Shown here in pieces: positions 18,731 through 29,038 of a stretch of DNA of 64,000 bases. The notes under the pieces are model-generated. The model had not been told where the DNA came from. It saw only the letters and a program-made list of their open reading frames with translations, and did no database searches. Source of the stretch: JAFGOM01 sp964605795 (GTDB taxonomy: Archaea > Halobacteriota > Methanomicrobia > Methanomicrobiales > Methanospirillaceae); NCBI GenBank assembly GCA_964605795.1, contig CAZSDZ010000005.1, forward strand, positions 1 to 64,000, given 5' to 3'. Position 1 is the stretch's first letter. Each line of letters begins with the position of its first letter. The position numbers and the translations under genes are program-made.

Positions 18731-21700
18731 TCAACGGATCTCATCGGTTCTTTTCACAAACGACAAAATCCGTTTCCAGGTATCTTTTACGATCGAACTC
18801 GTTACATACCGGGATTCCTTGCTTTCGATACCGAATATGGCTGTACTCCTCCCATTGTCGGGAATCACCCGGACAGGAATAACCGTAGGCAGGCAATACG
18901 GTGGATCTGCCTGCATCATGGACATCTCTTCATCCCTGTCCACATTTAAGATGAACGGTACCATTCCTTTCTGCCGTTCAAGAGTGGAATGCCAGTGAAA
19001 TTCATCGATAAGCGTCATTAGAGAAAGATCATCGTTACATGAGAGAGTATCATCCCCCTCATACACACGGATAACAGGATTGTTATCACACTCATTCCAT
19101 AGCCACTGCAGCAATACAGCAGCGCGCTTTGTATCTGCCTTTCTAAATGTGCCGGTAAAAGAACGGGATCCCAGTACCTGCAACGAGGATGAGATACAAT
19201 CCCCAGGGTCAGGAATTTCTGATTTTGAGGAGTTTCTCTTGTCTCTATCGGAAAGGATAGAGTTTTTTTCATGAGGCCCCCTTTGTTTCTCTCCAAAAGA
19301 GACCCTTTCAGTTGTTCCATGAATCAAACTGCATTCTTCTTTTTGTTCTCTCTGTAATACACCACCTACAGTCATTTTTACGGCCAGGATACCATTTCCG
19401 GAATCACCAGAGAGACAGGCGGTACCATTTTTTTTATCACTGCTATCATCCGGGGAGACCGGGTTCATACCATTCATCTCTGGCTGGTGATGCAGGTATC
19501 CACCAGGTACCATGGATCCCGGGGTTATAGAGGAGGAAGGAACGGGATTGAGGGATGACAGTGAATCTGCTCTCACTGGCAGCAGATTTTTTTCTGAAAC
19601 CCGTGGATTGGCAAGGAGACGGAGGTGCGGCATAAACGGCAAATCAATGAGATACAGGAGAAGGGTTGAGAGATCATAATAGAGCGAATAACTAGGTGAA
19701 AGAGTATTGTTTGGTTCGCAAACAAAAACCTTCTCTCTTATGGGAGAGGTGCAGAGTATACCTTTTTTGACCTGTACCTCTTCCGTATCCCGTTCTGATA
19801 CCGGATCATTATCTCTGGTATTCTCCCTGCTTTTTTCCCGGGATTTTGGATCGGGGATAATATCTGGCGATTCAAGAAAACACCAGGGACAGGATCCGGT
19901 ATCAGGCATGAACCAGTGCGTCTTGTCTCGTGAACATTGCAGAATTTCCCGGGAAACCTCGCTTAAGGTTGTATGCCAGAGATGAGCTGAGGGGCGCCGG
20001 TCAGGATCATCTCCTTTAAAGAAACATGCATCAAATAGTGTCCTGATGGGAAGAGGGATGCGGGTATAGGAGGGAGCAAACAGAGGAGGACGAATATCAT
20101 TCCTCGCAGTATAAGGATACAGACCCTCTCGAATCCGATCAGACAGGGTTTGTTCTTTTCTTTTCTCATCCGGCGCAATCATGAAGGGATGAACCCCATC
20201 CATCAGCAACCGGAAGAGTAATACTGCAAGTCCGAAGAGATCTGCGGGATAACGATCGGTCTTATCAGAAATATTTTTCTCATTCCTCCATTCCGGGGGA
20301 GTCAGATCATTCTCAAGAGCTCCGGCAGGAAGAAACAGACCGGTATCCGGATCCCGTACCTGAAACGCGTCGCTGTGAATCAGATGGACGGAACAGTCTT
20401 TAGAGACCAAAAGACTCCTGATACTCATACTTCCTGCAGCCCGGTGACCACCGGTATGCAACGAGGCGATCAGACCGGCAAGATTTGCACCGGTGATGAT
20501 GAGATGGCGGAATGAAAATTCTTCAGAAAACCTGGCAATACGGTCTGCAGGATCATAACAGGTGTGTATCTCAAAAAACCGGGTTCTATCGGTAGCATGC
20601 ATCAAATATCCGATAGGAATAGAACAATCCGGATCCCGGTACAATACTGCCTGTGGCCATGAAAGTGCCTTGCACAGTCGGGAATCAGGCGGGGGATTTC
20701 GTATCATGACCGTGATCTTCTCTTTTATACTCTCCGGGGCACCGGAAGCATGATAGACTGTGGCAACAAGAGACCTGCTTTCCTGTATTGTCCAAAGAGA
20801 CCTCTTCCCTGATTGAAAAAGCCGGTTTTTTAGAACGATACGTTTCTTTTCAGAAGTATAGCAGAGATCCTGCCGCGAGAGGGAGAGGGATACCGTTTCC
20901 GTTTCCTGGTGTGGTTTATGAATAACGGGTCGTCTATCCGGCTGCTCGAATGCCTTCTTTCTCAGGGGAACAATCGTCTTTCCCGGAGACATAAAAGACC
21001 CCGCCGGGCAATCCAAACGGGAAACGGGTATTCTCCCGTATCCGGATACTCCTTGTAATACACTGTACCACTCCGCTGCACCGGGACGCCGGGATGGAAC
21101 ATGATACCCGTCAATGAAACAACGGGAGAAGAGAGCGGCAACAGGGCCAGGTATTTGAGAGTAATCAGGTGCGTAATCAGGTGGTAAGATTCCCCGCCGT
21201 GGTCGTGCAAACGAGAAACACCCAACCCGTACCTTGTCAATCGTTGTAGGAGCAGATATGAGCATCTGTCCTTTCGCCTGGAATGGATGAACACCATTCA
21301 TCAGCAATTTAAAGATTAAAACAGCCAGTGCATACAGATCAGCATGGTACCGGTCAGGTTTTTTTTTGGCAAGATCAAGATCAAGGAGTTCAGGAGGAAG
21401 ATACTCACCGGTTCCAACCTCGCAGGAAAAAACCTGTTTTTTATCCCTGTCCCGTACCTGAAAGGAATCACAGTCGATAAGAATTACAGAACCTGACACG
21501 TTCGCAAAGATATTTGTCTCCCTGAGATCGCCGATGCAATGACCTGCTGCATGAATTTCATGAACAACAAAAGCCAGTCTTGATGCAATCCGGTATACCA
21601 TTTGGCGATCCGAATCAGGAGTATGGCTGCAGGGTATTGATGCACGGTCCTCGGGATCATAATAGTGATGGAGGGGGAGATACTCACCGGTATGCACCCG

Positions 21701-22945
21701 CTGCATCACGAAACCTGCCAATGAGTTCTTCTCTTTCGAATCATAGAGCAGAGATACTGGCCAGGCCAGATGCTCATAGACATCACCGGGAGGGGGATTG
21801 TCGACCATTGCCTGTATCTTCCTGGTCAGGAAAGGAGTCTTTTTGTTTGCAAAAAATATCTTTGCACAGAGATTATCCCGGCCATCAATCAGAAAAATCT
21901 CTCCTTCACCCCCGCTCTTCCCGGTCGCAGTAAGCCGTACCTGATTCGCAAACTCGTCATACAACTGTATTTTGCGATTTTTTTTGCGGGGGGGTCGGAA
22001 TGTGTTGGATCTCTGTTTTGGGCAAAGCAGCAGAACAGGCACGGTCTTTTCACCACCGTTTGATACTATCGTGAGAAGTGGTCTGGAAGCATGGCCGGAA
22101 TAACCACTTTCCTGTACCAAAACCAGGATCTTCTGCTCATCCCGCAGGGAAAATTGCGATGGCTGAACCGATATTTTGGGAGATGATGAGGTAATGGTAC
22201 CTGACAAAATACCGGTCCCGGAATTTCTGATAACAAGAGTGCACTCATGCTGTCTGCACGTTCCCGTTATCCTGACCGGAAGAGTCGTGACCGGAAGAGA
22301 GAGTACTGGTTTCGGGTTCTTATCTTTTGCAAAGGAGACCGTAACAAAGACACGCTCCTGTCCGCCATCAGATACGATGTCTAAAAACCCGGTACAGAGT
22401 GATCTTTGTGGTGCCATACCCGGGTTGAGAGTCAGGGTTATCTCTTCTGAATCAGAGATAGAAAACCTCTCTTTTCCGGGTGTAAGCCAGGGTACCAGGG
22501 ATGTAATGCTTCCAAAGAGCATCCCTTTACCAGCATTTTGAAGTGTGACCGCATGGGTACTCTCGCGGGATCGGTCAACCTCCCGGAGAAATATCCTCCT
22601 GGGATGAATGGAGAGAACCGGTTTGAGAGGATCCTTCTTTACCAGTTCAATACTGATAGTCCGGGTCCCGCCATTAGAGACGATGGTAATCGAGCCGGTT
22701 ATCGTTTCGGTATCTGGTACCTGATCCAGAGCAAGAGAGATTGAAAGAATATGGAGGTATGGGGTCTCAATTCTCGGGATAAGAACCTGGATCCAGGGTG
22801 AAGAGGGATGGATAGAGCCGATTAATATTCCATTCCCGGTATTGTACAGACGTATCGTTTCGCGATACCGCGTAACCCCGTCCTGCCGGTATATCCGCAG
22901 GGTATCAGAATCAAGGCTCAAGACAGGTTGCTTTTGTTGCATCAC
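18731..22945 (-). CDS. YegI/TerY-P-type kinase: BACON-like repeats, active plus degenerate kinase domain
   Basis: 1404 residues. Residues ~1-310 hold three repeated beta-domains (each with a TGNGIL/AGKGML/SGTGIL turn and a closing IVSNGG/IVSDGG strand), resembling BACON/ASPM-like Ig folds. Kinase domain 1 (~335-635): Gly-rich loop 342-350, Lys362, Asp473 and Asn478 in GDLRETN, Asp491 in LIDCDSF. Kinase domain 2 (~700-1000) aligns with it, but these positions are Thr729, Ser839, Ser844 and His857, so it looks like a pseudokinase. Cys1004, His1010, Cys1019 and Cys1022 (CPWC) form a probable zinc site. Residues ~1050-1404 are polar and not recognised. No signal peptide. It follows the PP2C gene by 44 bases, in the order of YegL-YegK-YegI. 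Confidence 0.85.
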   Translation of the reverse strand: MMQQKQPVLSLDSDTLRIYRQDGVTRYRETIRLYNTGNGILIGSIHPSSPWIQVLIPRIETPYLHILSISLALDQVPDTETITGSITIVSNGGTRTISIELVKKDPLKPVLSIHPRRIFLREVDRSRESTHAVTLQNAGKGMLFGSITSLVPWLTPGKERFSISDSEEITLTLNPGMAPQRSLCTGFLDIVSDGGQERVFVTVSFAKDKNPKPVLSLPVTTLPVRITGTCRQHECTLVIRNSGTGILSGTITSSSPKISVQPSQFSLRDEQKILVLVQESGYSGHASRPLLTIVSNGGEKTVPVLLLCPKQRSNTFRPPRKKNRKIQLYDEFANQVRLTATGKSGGEGEIFLIDGRDNLCAKIFFANKKTPFLTRKIQAMVDNPPPGDVYEHLAWPVSLLYDSKEKNSLAGFVMQRVHTGEYLPLHHYYDPEDRASIPCSHTPDSDRQMVYRIASRLAFVVHEIHAAGHCIGDLRETNIFANVSGSVILIDCDSFQVRDRDKKQVFSCEVGTGEYLPPELLDLDLAKKKPDRYHADLYALAVLIFKLLMNGVHPFQAKGQMLISAPTTIDKVRVGCFSFARPRRGILPPDYAPDYSQIPGPVAALFSRCFIDGYHVPSRRPGAAEWYSVLQGVSGYGRIPVSRLDCPAGSFMSPGKTIVPLRKKAFEQPDRRPVIHKPHQETETVSLSLSRQDLCYTSEKKRIVLKNRLFQSGKRSLWTIQESRSLVATVYHASGAPESIKEKITVMIRNPPPDSRLCKALSWPQAVLYRDPDCSIPIGYLMHATDRTRFFEIHTCYDPADRIARFSEEFSFRHLIITGANLAGLIASLHTGGHRAAGSMSIRSLLVSKDCSVHLIHSDAFQVRDPDTGLFLPAGALENDLTPPEWRNEKNISDKTDRYPADLFGLAVLLFRLLMDGVHPFMIAPDEKRKEQTLSDRIREGLYPYTARNDIRPPLFAPSYTRIPLPIRTLFDACFFKGDDPDRRPSAHLWHTTLSEVSREILQCSRDKTHWFMPDTGSCPWCFLESPDIIPDPKSREKSRENTRDNDPVSERDTEEVQVKKGILCTSPIREKVFVCEPNNTLSPSYSLYYDLSTLLLYLIDLPFMPHLRLLANPRVSEKNLLPVRADSLSSLNPVPSSSITPGSMVPGGYLHHQPEMNGMNPVSPDDSSDKKNGTACLSGDSGNGILAVKMTVGGVLQREQKEECSLIHGTTERVSFGEKQRGPHEKNSILSDRDKRNSSKSEIPDPGDCISSSLQVLGSRSFTGTFRKADTKRAAVLLQWLWNECDNNPVIRVYEGDDTLSCNDDLSLMTLIDEFHWHSTLERQKGMVPFILNVDRDEEMSMMQADPPYCLPTVIPVRVIPDNGRSTAIFGIESKESRYVTSSIVKDTWKRILSFVKRTDEIR

Positions 22946-22989
22946 ATCTCATCTTTAGAAGATACCACCGCAAGAAATGGCTGTTTCTG

Positions 22990-23778
22990 TCAGGTTACCA
23001 AAACATTGTCACCGGTTTCTTTGGTAATAACAGCAATGACAAGCGTTTTGTCATCATCAGATACCATCTGTACCTTCCCTCCGGAGAGCAGAGTTTGCAG
23101 GTCAGAGGATCCGACATCTGGTAAAGGAGTCCGGGTAAAGTATGTAAAAAGGGGAGATACAAAGGGAGTAAAGAGCTCAATATTGCCATCTTTCCGGGTA
23201 GAAAGTGCACCCTGACACCCGTCTGTTGCAGTCGCTAATACCGTTATTCCTGTAACTTCCGTGCACCTGATAGAATCAATACTATCATCAGCAGTGAGGG
23301 GAATAACCTCGTTAACATACTCAGACGGACCCGGGCCGGATATGAGAAGATATTCATCGGAATCTTCTGCCTTGCCGATAACGATGCCATCCCCGATATG
23401 TGCTACTGCAGCCCTTTCCGGCGTAAGTTCTGCAACGATTAATGTACAGGCGAGGTCGCGGGGACTGATACCCAGATCTTGCGCAATGCAGTACAGTTCA
23501 CTCCTTGCATGGCAGGCAGCCTCAAAGACCGCTCCCCTGTTCGCTTCCAGGTGAGAAAGAGCAGAAGAGACCGCAATGGAAGAACCAAGTTTTGCATACA
23601 ATGCAGATCCAAGACCATCTGATACCGCGATGAGTGCCCGTATGGACCCGTTATCCGGTAAAACCTCACCTGCCCAGGAGTCCTCGCATTCCTTCCCTTC
23701 CCTCTCGTGGCTTGCACCCTGTACACAGGAGCCATAAATCCGAGCGGTTCTCCCGTTATGCGTACCTACGTGTTTCAT
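22990..23778 (-). CDS. PP2C-type protein phosphatase (YegK/TerY-P triad)
   Basis: 262 residues. The PP2C_2 pattern is visible: GASHEREGKECEDSW near the N-terminus, AVSDGLGSA (metal-binding Asp), AHIGDG in the middle and ATDGCQG toward the C-terminus. It should dephosphorylate Ser/Thr in substrates of the adjoining kinase, or the kinase itself. It sits between the vWA gene (54-base gap) and the kinase (44-base gap), all leftward. No membrane segment or regulatory domain is present. Confidence 0.88.
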   Translation of the reverse strand: MKHVGTHNGRTARIYGSCVQGASHEREGKECEDSWAGEVLPDNGSIRALIAVSDGLGSALYAKLGSSIAVSSALSHLEANRGAVFEAACHARSELYCIAQDLGISPRDLACTLIVAELTPERAAVAHIGDGIVIGKAEDSDEYLLISGPGPSEYVNEVIPLTADDSIDSIRCTEVTGITVLATATDGCQGALSTRKDGNIELFTPFVSPLFTYFTRTPLPDVGSSDLQTLLSGGKVQMVSDDDKTLVIAVITKETGDNVLVT

Positions 23779-23820
23779 AGTGAGGGATTGTTAGACATGG
23801 ATGACGAACCAGTGAAATTC

Positions 23821-23827
23821 AAAAAAA
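23821..23827 (-). terminator. T-run between the vWA and PP2C genes
   Basis: A U7 tract five bases past the vWA stop and about 43 bases before the PP2C start. If used, it would make vWA protein more abundant than the other two members; it may equally be partial or inactive. Confidence 0.25.
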
Positions 23828-23832
23828 CTCAG

Positions 23833-24537
23833 TTATAACGATATAATGCCCCATCCTTCCGGACCAACCGGGCTTTCAAGTATGATATCATCACCGATCC
23901 GTGAATCAGAGATCTTTGTAAGACTTTTTGAGAGCCACATGAACATATCTGCAAACCTAGCCTCTTTGAGTTTCAGCGGTGTTCGGTTTTTTGGCGATAT
24001 CTCATGCAATATCTGCATGTCTGCCGGATCAACACCAAGCATCCAGAAGAGAAATTTTTGTTCTGCTTCTCCCCCGTGGACTGCCTCAATAACCCGGTTC
24101 CATCTCTCATCTCCCCTTCTCATGTCTGTTGGATACCCGTCGGTTATCACAAAGATCCAGGGCCGGTAGTAATCAACGCCCATAGCCCGGTACTCCTCTT
24201 TTCGATCCCGCACGAGATCAATCCCTGTTAAAATTGCCTCTCCCATCGGACTGAATCCACGGGCAGTAAGAGTTGGGGGAGTAAAATTACTCATCCCGGT
24301 AAATTCCTGGGCCACGAGAACCTTGCTTCCAAAGGTGACTATAGCAACATCAACCCGTTTTCTCGCCAGTTCATCGGCCAGAAGTTCACTGGTGAATATC
24401 TGTAACCCCTCATTTAACTCATGTATCTTCGTTCCATCCATCGAAGACGAGGTATCAAGTACCAGGACCGTTGCACAATGAGGGTGCTGGGGATACGGAA
24501 TAGTAACCATATCCTCAAGCGATTCGGCCAGTTCCAT
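23833..24537 (-). CDS. TerY/YegL-type von Willebrand factor A protein
   Basis: 234 residues with an intact MIDAS: Asp28, Ser30 and Ser32 in VLDTSSSMDG, a Thr in the second loop (ARGFSPMGEAI), and Asp in FVITDGYPTD. The length and pattern match TerY/YegL cytosolic vWA proteins, which scaffold metal-dependent assembly with a PP2C phosphatase and a kinase. First gene of the triad; it is divergent from the hydrogenase maturation protease gene across about 90 bases. Confidence 0.88.
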   Translation of the reverse strand: MELAESLEDMVTIPYPQHPHCATVLVLDTSSSMDGTKIHELNEGLQIFTSELLADELARKRVDVAIVTFGSKVLVAQEFTGMSNFTPPTLTARGFSPMGEAILTGIDLVRDRKEEYRAMGVDYYRPWIFVITDGYPTDMRRGDERWNRVIEAVHGGEAEQKFLFWMLGVDPADMQILHEISPKNRTPLKLKEARFADMFMWLSKSLTKISDSRIGDDIILESPVGPEGWGIISL

Positions 24538-24626
24538 AGTATACTTTGTTTATCACCAAAAAGGTTAAATTTTTCCCTGATATACGGGATTGGTACATTA
24601 AATTACAGGATTATTACAATAGTAAT

Positions 24627-25082
24627 ATGACAGATATACTCCTTGGTATCGGCAATCCACTTGCATCTGATGATAAAGCCGGCCTCATCGTGGCAGAACT
24701 GGTGTATGCAACAGCAGGGGATCGATGGACCGTCATTCCGGCATACACGGCACCCGAGAACTTTACCAGGGAGATCCGGACCATTGCACCTGATCTCCTT
24801 GTTATTGTTGATGCTGCAGATATGGGTCTCTTTCCCGGGGCAATCAGGACGGTATCCCCTTCCCTGATATCAGACGCCGGATGGGGCACTCACCAGTCCT
24901 CATTAAGTACCCTGGCTTCATTTCTGGCTCCCGCCTGTACAGAGATTGTAATCATCGGAATACAGGTACTCTCCCGGGAATTTGGAGAGATGATATCACC
25001 CCCGGTTCAGAAAGCAGCAGAAGAGGTGGCAGAGAGGATTATCAGACGAACCTGGAGCGAATTTATGCCATATCTGCCTTGA
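24627..25082 (+). CDS. Hydrogenase maturation protease (HycI/HyaD family)
   Basis: 151 residues from Met at 24627 (MTDILLGIGNPLASDDKAG), the characteristic M52-family N-terminus. Nickel-binding acidic residues are present: Asp in SDDKAG, and Asp in VIVDAADMG; a His appears in WGTHQSS. It trims the C-terminus of a [NiFe]-hydrogenase large subunit after nickel insertion. No hydrogenase structural genes lie in the window, so it acts in trans, e.g. on F420-reducing or Ech/Eha-type enzymes. The AT-rich leader 24540-24626 serves as promoter. Confidence 0.9.
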   Translation: MTDILLGIGNPLASDDKAGLIVAELVYATAGDRWTVIPAYTAPENFTREIRTIAPDLLVIVDAADMGLFPGAIRTVSPSLISDAGWGTHQSSLSTLASFLAPACTEIVIIGIQVLSREFGEMISPPVQKAAEEVAERIIRRTWSEFMPYLP

Positions 25083-25159
25083 ATGATCCCCCAAACCTGC
25101 AGGAACCGGGCAATAGGAGAAGAGTTTTATCCTGTCTTTCACTACAGTACGCTGCATTT

Positions 25160-26251
25160 ATGATGAAAAATACAGAGAATAGAGACGATAGACACGGATC
25201 TATCAGACATATAATCGTTTTTTTCTTTCTTCTCCTCTTAACATCCCTCCCCGCATGCAGCACAGCAGAGACCTGGCCGTACTGCACTCCGAGAGAAGGG
25301 GCCGTTCCCTTCACGGTCCAGTTTGTAATTCCGGATCCAGGAGCAGTAACCGGGGTTCTCTGGGAGTTTGGAGATAAAGAGACCTCGAACCAGGCAAAAA
25401 CGTCCCATACGTACAACAAGCCCACCATCTACTATCCGAAACTGACCCTTACAATCCCGGGTGGTGATATTGTGTATGATTTTGATTATCTCAAGGCCCT
25501 TATGAGTGAAAACTCCGGATCTGCAACCGGTGAGAAGTTTTACCCGGAGGATTATACTATTTACATACAATCAGATGAGATCGCAACCTTTACCAGTGCT
25601 GACTATGTTGCCCGTGGTGAATCACTAGGCAGGCTCGGGTTTTTAGAAGAGGCAGCAGATGCCTATAAGTCGGCCATCGACCTGGATTCCGGGGATGTCA
25701 ATGCATGGAAGGGATATGCAGACACTCTCTACTCGCTTGGATCATACTCATCAGCAGTGTCAGCCTATGAAAGGATTCAGGATCTTGATCCTTCTGATAC
25801 CTCTATCCTTTCGAGATATGGCAAGGCACTCCTTGCAATAAAGAGGTATGCTGATGCGGTATCGATACTCGGACAAGCGACCGGGCTTCCGGGCAGTACC
25901 GCATCCACCTGGTCTGGATATGGAGAAGCCCTTGAGGCCGCTGGAATGCGGGCAGAAGCGATTACAGCCCTGGAAAAAGCAACTTCTCTTGATTCAGACA
26001 ATGCATCAGCCTGGCTACATTATGGAAAAATCCTGGCAGATGAAGGCAGGTTTGAAGAGGCAAAAACCGCACTTGAGCGATCGATCACCATAAACGGTGG
26101 ATCAACCCTTGCATGGTCATCCTATGCAAACGTTCTCTCAACACTCGGGTATGACGAAGATGCAAGTTCTGCCAGGCGAAAAGCAGGCAGTATGAACACC
26201 GTACACCTGCCACAAAGAGCACCACAACCCCAGTATTGTTCTCTCGGATAA
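25160..26251 (+). CDS. Exported PKD-domain and TPR-repeat protein
   Basis: 363 residues from Met at 25160 (an adjacent Met is at 25163). A signal peptide with a long hydrophobic core (about residues 18-35) ends near PACSTAE; the Cys could be a lipobox but the context is weak. Next is a PKD-like domain (~40-110; VLWEFGDKE, SHTYNKP). Residues ~150-355 contain about six TPR units (LGFLEEAADAYKSAIDLD, LGSYSSAVSAYERIQDLD and so on). Likely an extracytoplasmic protein-protein interaction scaffold. It starts 78 bases after the hydrogenase maturation gene, possibly cotranscribed. Ends SLG after a short polar tail. Confidence 0.8.
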   Translation: MMKNTENRDDRHGSIRHIIVFFFLLLLTSLPACSTAETWPYCTPREGAVPFTVQFVIPDPGAVTGVLWEFGDKETSNQAKTSHTYNKPTIYYPKLTLTIPGGDIVYDFDYLKALMSENSGSATGEKFYPEDYTIYIQSDEIATFTSADYVARGESLGRLGFLEEAADAYKSAIDLDSGDVNAWKGYADTLYSLGSYSSAVSAYERIQDLDPSDTSILSRYGKALLAIKRYADAVSILGQATGLPGSTASTWSGYGEALEAAGMRAEAITALEKATSLDSDNASAWLHYGKILADEGRFEEAKTALERSITINGGSTLAWSSYANVLSTLGYDEDASSARRKAGSMNTVHLPQRAPQPQYCSLG

Positions 26252-26434
26252 ACCTCCTTTTTTGATTTTCTTTGCTAAATCCCATTATCGTCATGAACAA
26301 TTCATAAAAGGAACTCCTGCTCCCGGGTACTGCTGCAACCAGAAAAGCGGTACCATTCCATCCCCTCTCCTGATACCGGCTGCCTCTTTTCATTGGTCAG
26401 ATACATTAACCAGCTATCACCAATATATAGGACA

Positions 26435-29038
26435 ATGTCGTCTTCCCCAGACCTCCCCAAGACCTATGAATATGCATCTGTTGAAGAACGCTGGCAGCAG
26501 ACCTGGAAAGATGAAGAGCATTTTTTTGATCCGTCGTCAGATCGCCCGCAGTTTGTTATTGACACTCCGCCTCCGTATCCTACCGGACAGTTCCATATCG
26601 GCAATGCCTTTAACTGGTGTTACATTGATTTTATCGCCCGGTACAAGCGGATGTCCGGGTATAACGTTATGTTCCCGCAGGGATGGGATTGCCATGGCCT
26701 TCCCACCGAGGTCAAGGTCGAGGAGATACACAACATAACCAAGAACGATCTCCCGAGAACAGAATTCCGCGAGTTGTGCCGCTCGCTTACCCGGGACAAT
26801 ATCGAGAAGATGCGCAGGACCATGCGGCGGATGGCTTTCTCAATCGACTGGTCGCATGAGTATATCACGATGCTGCCTGAGTATTACAGCCTGACTCAGC
26901 GGTCTTTTCTTCGGATGTATCACGCAGGTCAGATCTACCAGAGTGATCACCCGGTAAACTTCTGTCCCCGTTGTGAAACGGCAATCGCGTTTGCAGAGGT
27001 CAGTTACGAGGACAGGAAGACAAACCTGAACTATTTTATCTTTGACGGTATCGAGATAGCAACAACGAGGCCCGAACTGCTGGCAGCCTGTGTGGCAGTA
27101 GCGGTCCACCCGGATGACAACCGGTATACGAGCCGGATCGGAACCAGCCTTACGGTACCGATATTTCATCACGATGTTTTGGTTATTGCCGATGAGGCTG
27201 TCGATCCGTCATTTGGTTCAGGAGCGGTTATGATCTGTACATTCGGGGACAAACAGGACGTCTTATGGTGGAAAACACATAATCTCCCCCTCAGAAAGGC
27301 TATTGATAAAACCGGTCATATGACCGATATTGCAGGGGCTTTTTCAGGATTGTCATCAAAAGAGTGTCAGAAAGCAATCCTTGCCGAGATGGAGAAAGAG
27401 GGGATACTGGTCAGACAGGAACCCCTGGATCAGCGGGTCGGAACGTGCTGGCGGTGCAAAACACCCATTGAGATCCTCTCAGAGCACCAGTGGTTTGTAA
27501 AGATCCCGCAGGCTCAGGTACTGCAGGCTGCAAAGGATGTTACCTGGTACCCTCCGCATATGTTTTTAAGAATGGAGAACTGGATCGAACAGATGGAGTG
27601 GGACTGGTGCATCTCACGTCAGCGTCTCTTTGCAACGCCGATCCCGGTCTGGTTCTGTAGCTCCTGTGGATCGGTTATCCTCCCGGATGAGAGAGAGATC
27701 CCAATTGACCCGACCATTGACAGTCCCGGGCGGCCCTGCCCTGCATGTGGTGGAACAGAAGTTATTGGTGAGACCGATGTCCTTGATACCTGGATGGACT
27801 CTTCAATATCGGTCATGCACGTCACCGGGTGGGACGGATCAGGAGAGATACCTCCTCTTTATCCTGCACAGATTCGTCCCCAGGGTCACGACATCATCAG
27901 AACCTGGGCCTTTTACTCTATTCTCAGGGGGGTCTCTCTTACGGGATCCAAACCCTGGGAGAATATCCTCATAAACGGGATGGTGCTTGGGGAAGACGGG
28001 TTTAAGATGAGTAAAAGTCGCGGCAATATAACAGTCCCTGAAGAGATCCTCTGCCAGTACGGAGCTGATGCACTGCGACAATGGGCTGGTCTTGGTGCTG
28101 CAACCGGCTCTGATATCCAGTTCTCCTGGAATGATGTCATTGCTGCATCACGGTTCCAGACAAAATTATGGAATGTTGCACGATTTGCCCATCTCCAACT
28201 ACAAAGGCATCCCTATGATGAAGCTGCCCCGGTTACTGCCCTCATTGACCGCTGGATCCTCTCCCGTCTCTCTGCCCTCATAACAGAAGTAACCAATGCA
28301 ATGGAAGGATACCAGTTTGACCAGGCACTGAAGAGTATCCGTGAATTTACCTGGGACTTACTTGCTGATAATTACATTGAACTGGCAAAAGGCCGCCTGT
28401 ACAGTGACGGTCAGAAGAGCAGGGACAGTGCCTGCGTAACCTTAAAAATTCTTCTTGATGCTCTCTGCAGGATGCTGGCTCCATTTATTCCATATTTTGC
28501 AGAGGAAGTGTATTCATACTTTGATAAAGGCTCAGTTCATCTTCAACCATGGGTCGTGCCATACCCTGCGGACCCGTCAGGAGATGAGATGGGATCACTC
28601 GTCGTATCGGTGGTATCAGAGGTCCGACGGTACAAACATGACCAGGGGCTTGCCTTGAATGCACCCCTTGGGCAGGTTACCGTCTATACCAGATACCCGG
28701 TTGATGATGGGGATGACGCATCAAAAGCTTTAAATGCCCAGGTCATATATACCACATCAGATCCGGATTTAAAACAGGTGACAACAGGGTTCTCATTCCA
28801 GATGGGTATCATCGGTCCGAAATTGAGAAACAAAGCTTCAAAGTTTATCGCCGCCATCGAATCACTTCCCTTGGAAGAAAAGGCCAGTCTGCCTGACACA
28901 ATACTCATTGACGGGGAGGAGGTGCCAGTTCCCCAGGATGCATGCATCCCTGTTGTCAGGTATATGGTTGCCGGAGAAGCGGTGGATGTACTCAACGTAG
29001 GCGACTGTCTTGTTACGATTGCACAAAGTGCCTCATAG
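26435..29038 (+). CDS. valS: Valyl-tRNA synthetase
   Basis: 867 residues. Class I signature HIGN in TGQFHIGNAFNW (about residue 55) and KMSKSRGN (about 530). Between them lie the editing domain and zinc-type Cys motifs (CPRC, CWRC, CSSC, CPAC). The C-terminal anticodon-binding domain is present; no bacterial-type long coiled coil follows, in keeping with the archaeal form. The start at 26435 was chosen because SSSPDLPKTYEYASVEERW fits the family; the upstream in-frame Met at 26393 adds an unsupported extension. Confidence 0.97.
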   Translation: MSSSPDLPKTYEYASVEERWQQTWKDEEHFFDPSSDRPQFVIDTPPPYPTGQFHIGNAFNWCYIDFIARYKRMSGYNVMFPQGWDCHGLPTEVKVEEIHNITKNDLPRTEFRELCRSLTRDNIEKMRRTMRRMAFSIDWSHEYITMLPEYYSLTQRSFLRMYHAGQIYQSDHPVNFCPRCETAIAFAEVSYEDRKTNLNYFIFDGIEIATTRPELLAACVAVAVHPDDNRYTSRIGTSLTVPIFHHDVLVIADEAVDPSFGSGAVMICTFGDKQDVLWWKTHNLPLRKAIDKTGHMTDIAGAFSGLSSKECQKAILAEMEKEGILVRQEPLDQRVGTCWRCKTPIEILSEHQWFVKIPQAQVLQAAKDVTWYPPHMFLRMENWIEQMEWDWCISRQRLFATPIPVWFCSSCGSVILPDEREIPIDPTIDSPGRPCPACGGTEVIGETDVLDTWMDSSISVMHVTGWDGSGEIPPLYPAQIRPQGHDIIRTWAFYSILRGVSLTGSKPWENILINGMVLGEDGFKMSKSRGNITVPEEILCQYGADALRQWAGLGAATGSDIQFSWNDVIAASRFQTKLWNVARFAHLQLQRHPYDEAAPVTALIDRWILSRLSALITEVTNAMEGYQFDQALKSIREFTWDLLADNYIELAKGRLYSDGQKSRDSACVTLKILLDALCRMLAPFIPYFAEEVYSYFDKGSVHLQPWVVPYPADPSGDEMGSLVVSVVSEVRRYKHDQGLALNAPLGQVTVYTRYPVDDGDDASKALNAQVIYTTSDPDLKQVTTGFSFQMGIIGPKLRNKASKFIAAIESLPLEEKASLPDTILIDGEEVPVPQDACIPVVRYMVAGEAVDVLNVGDCLVTIAQSAS

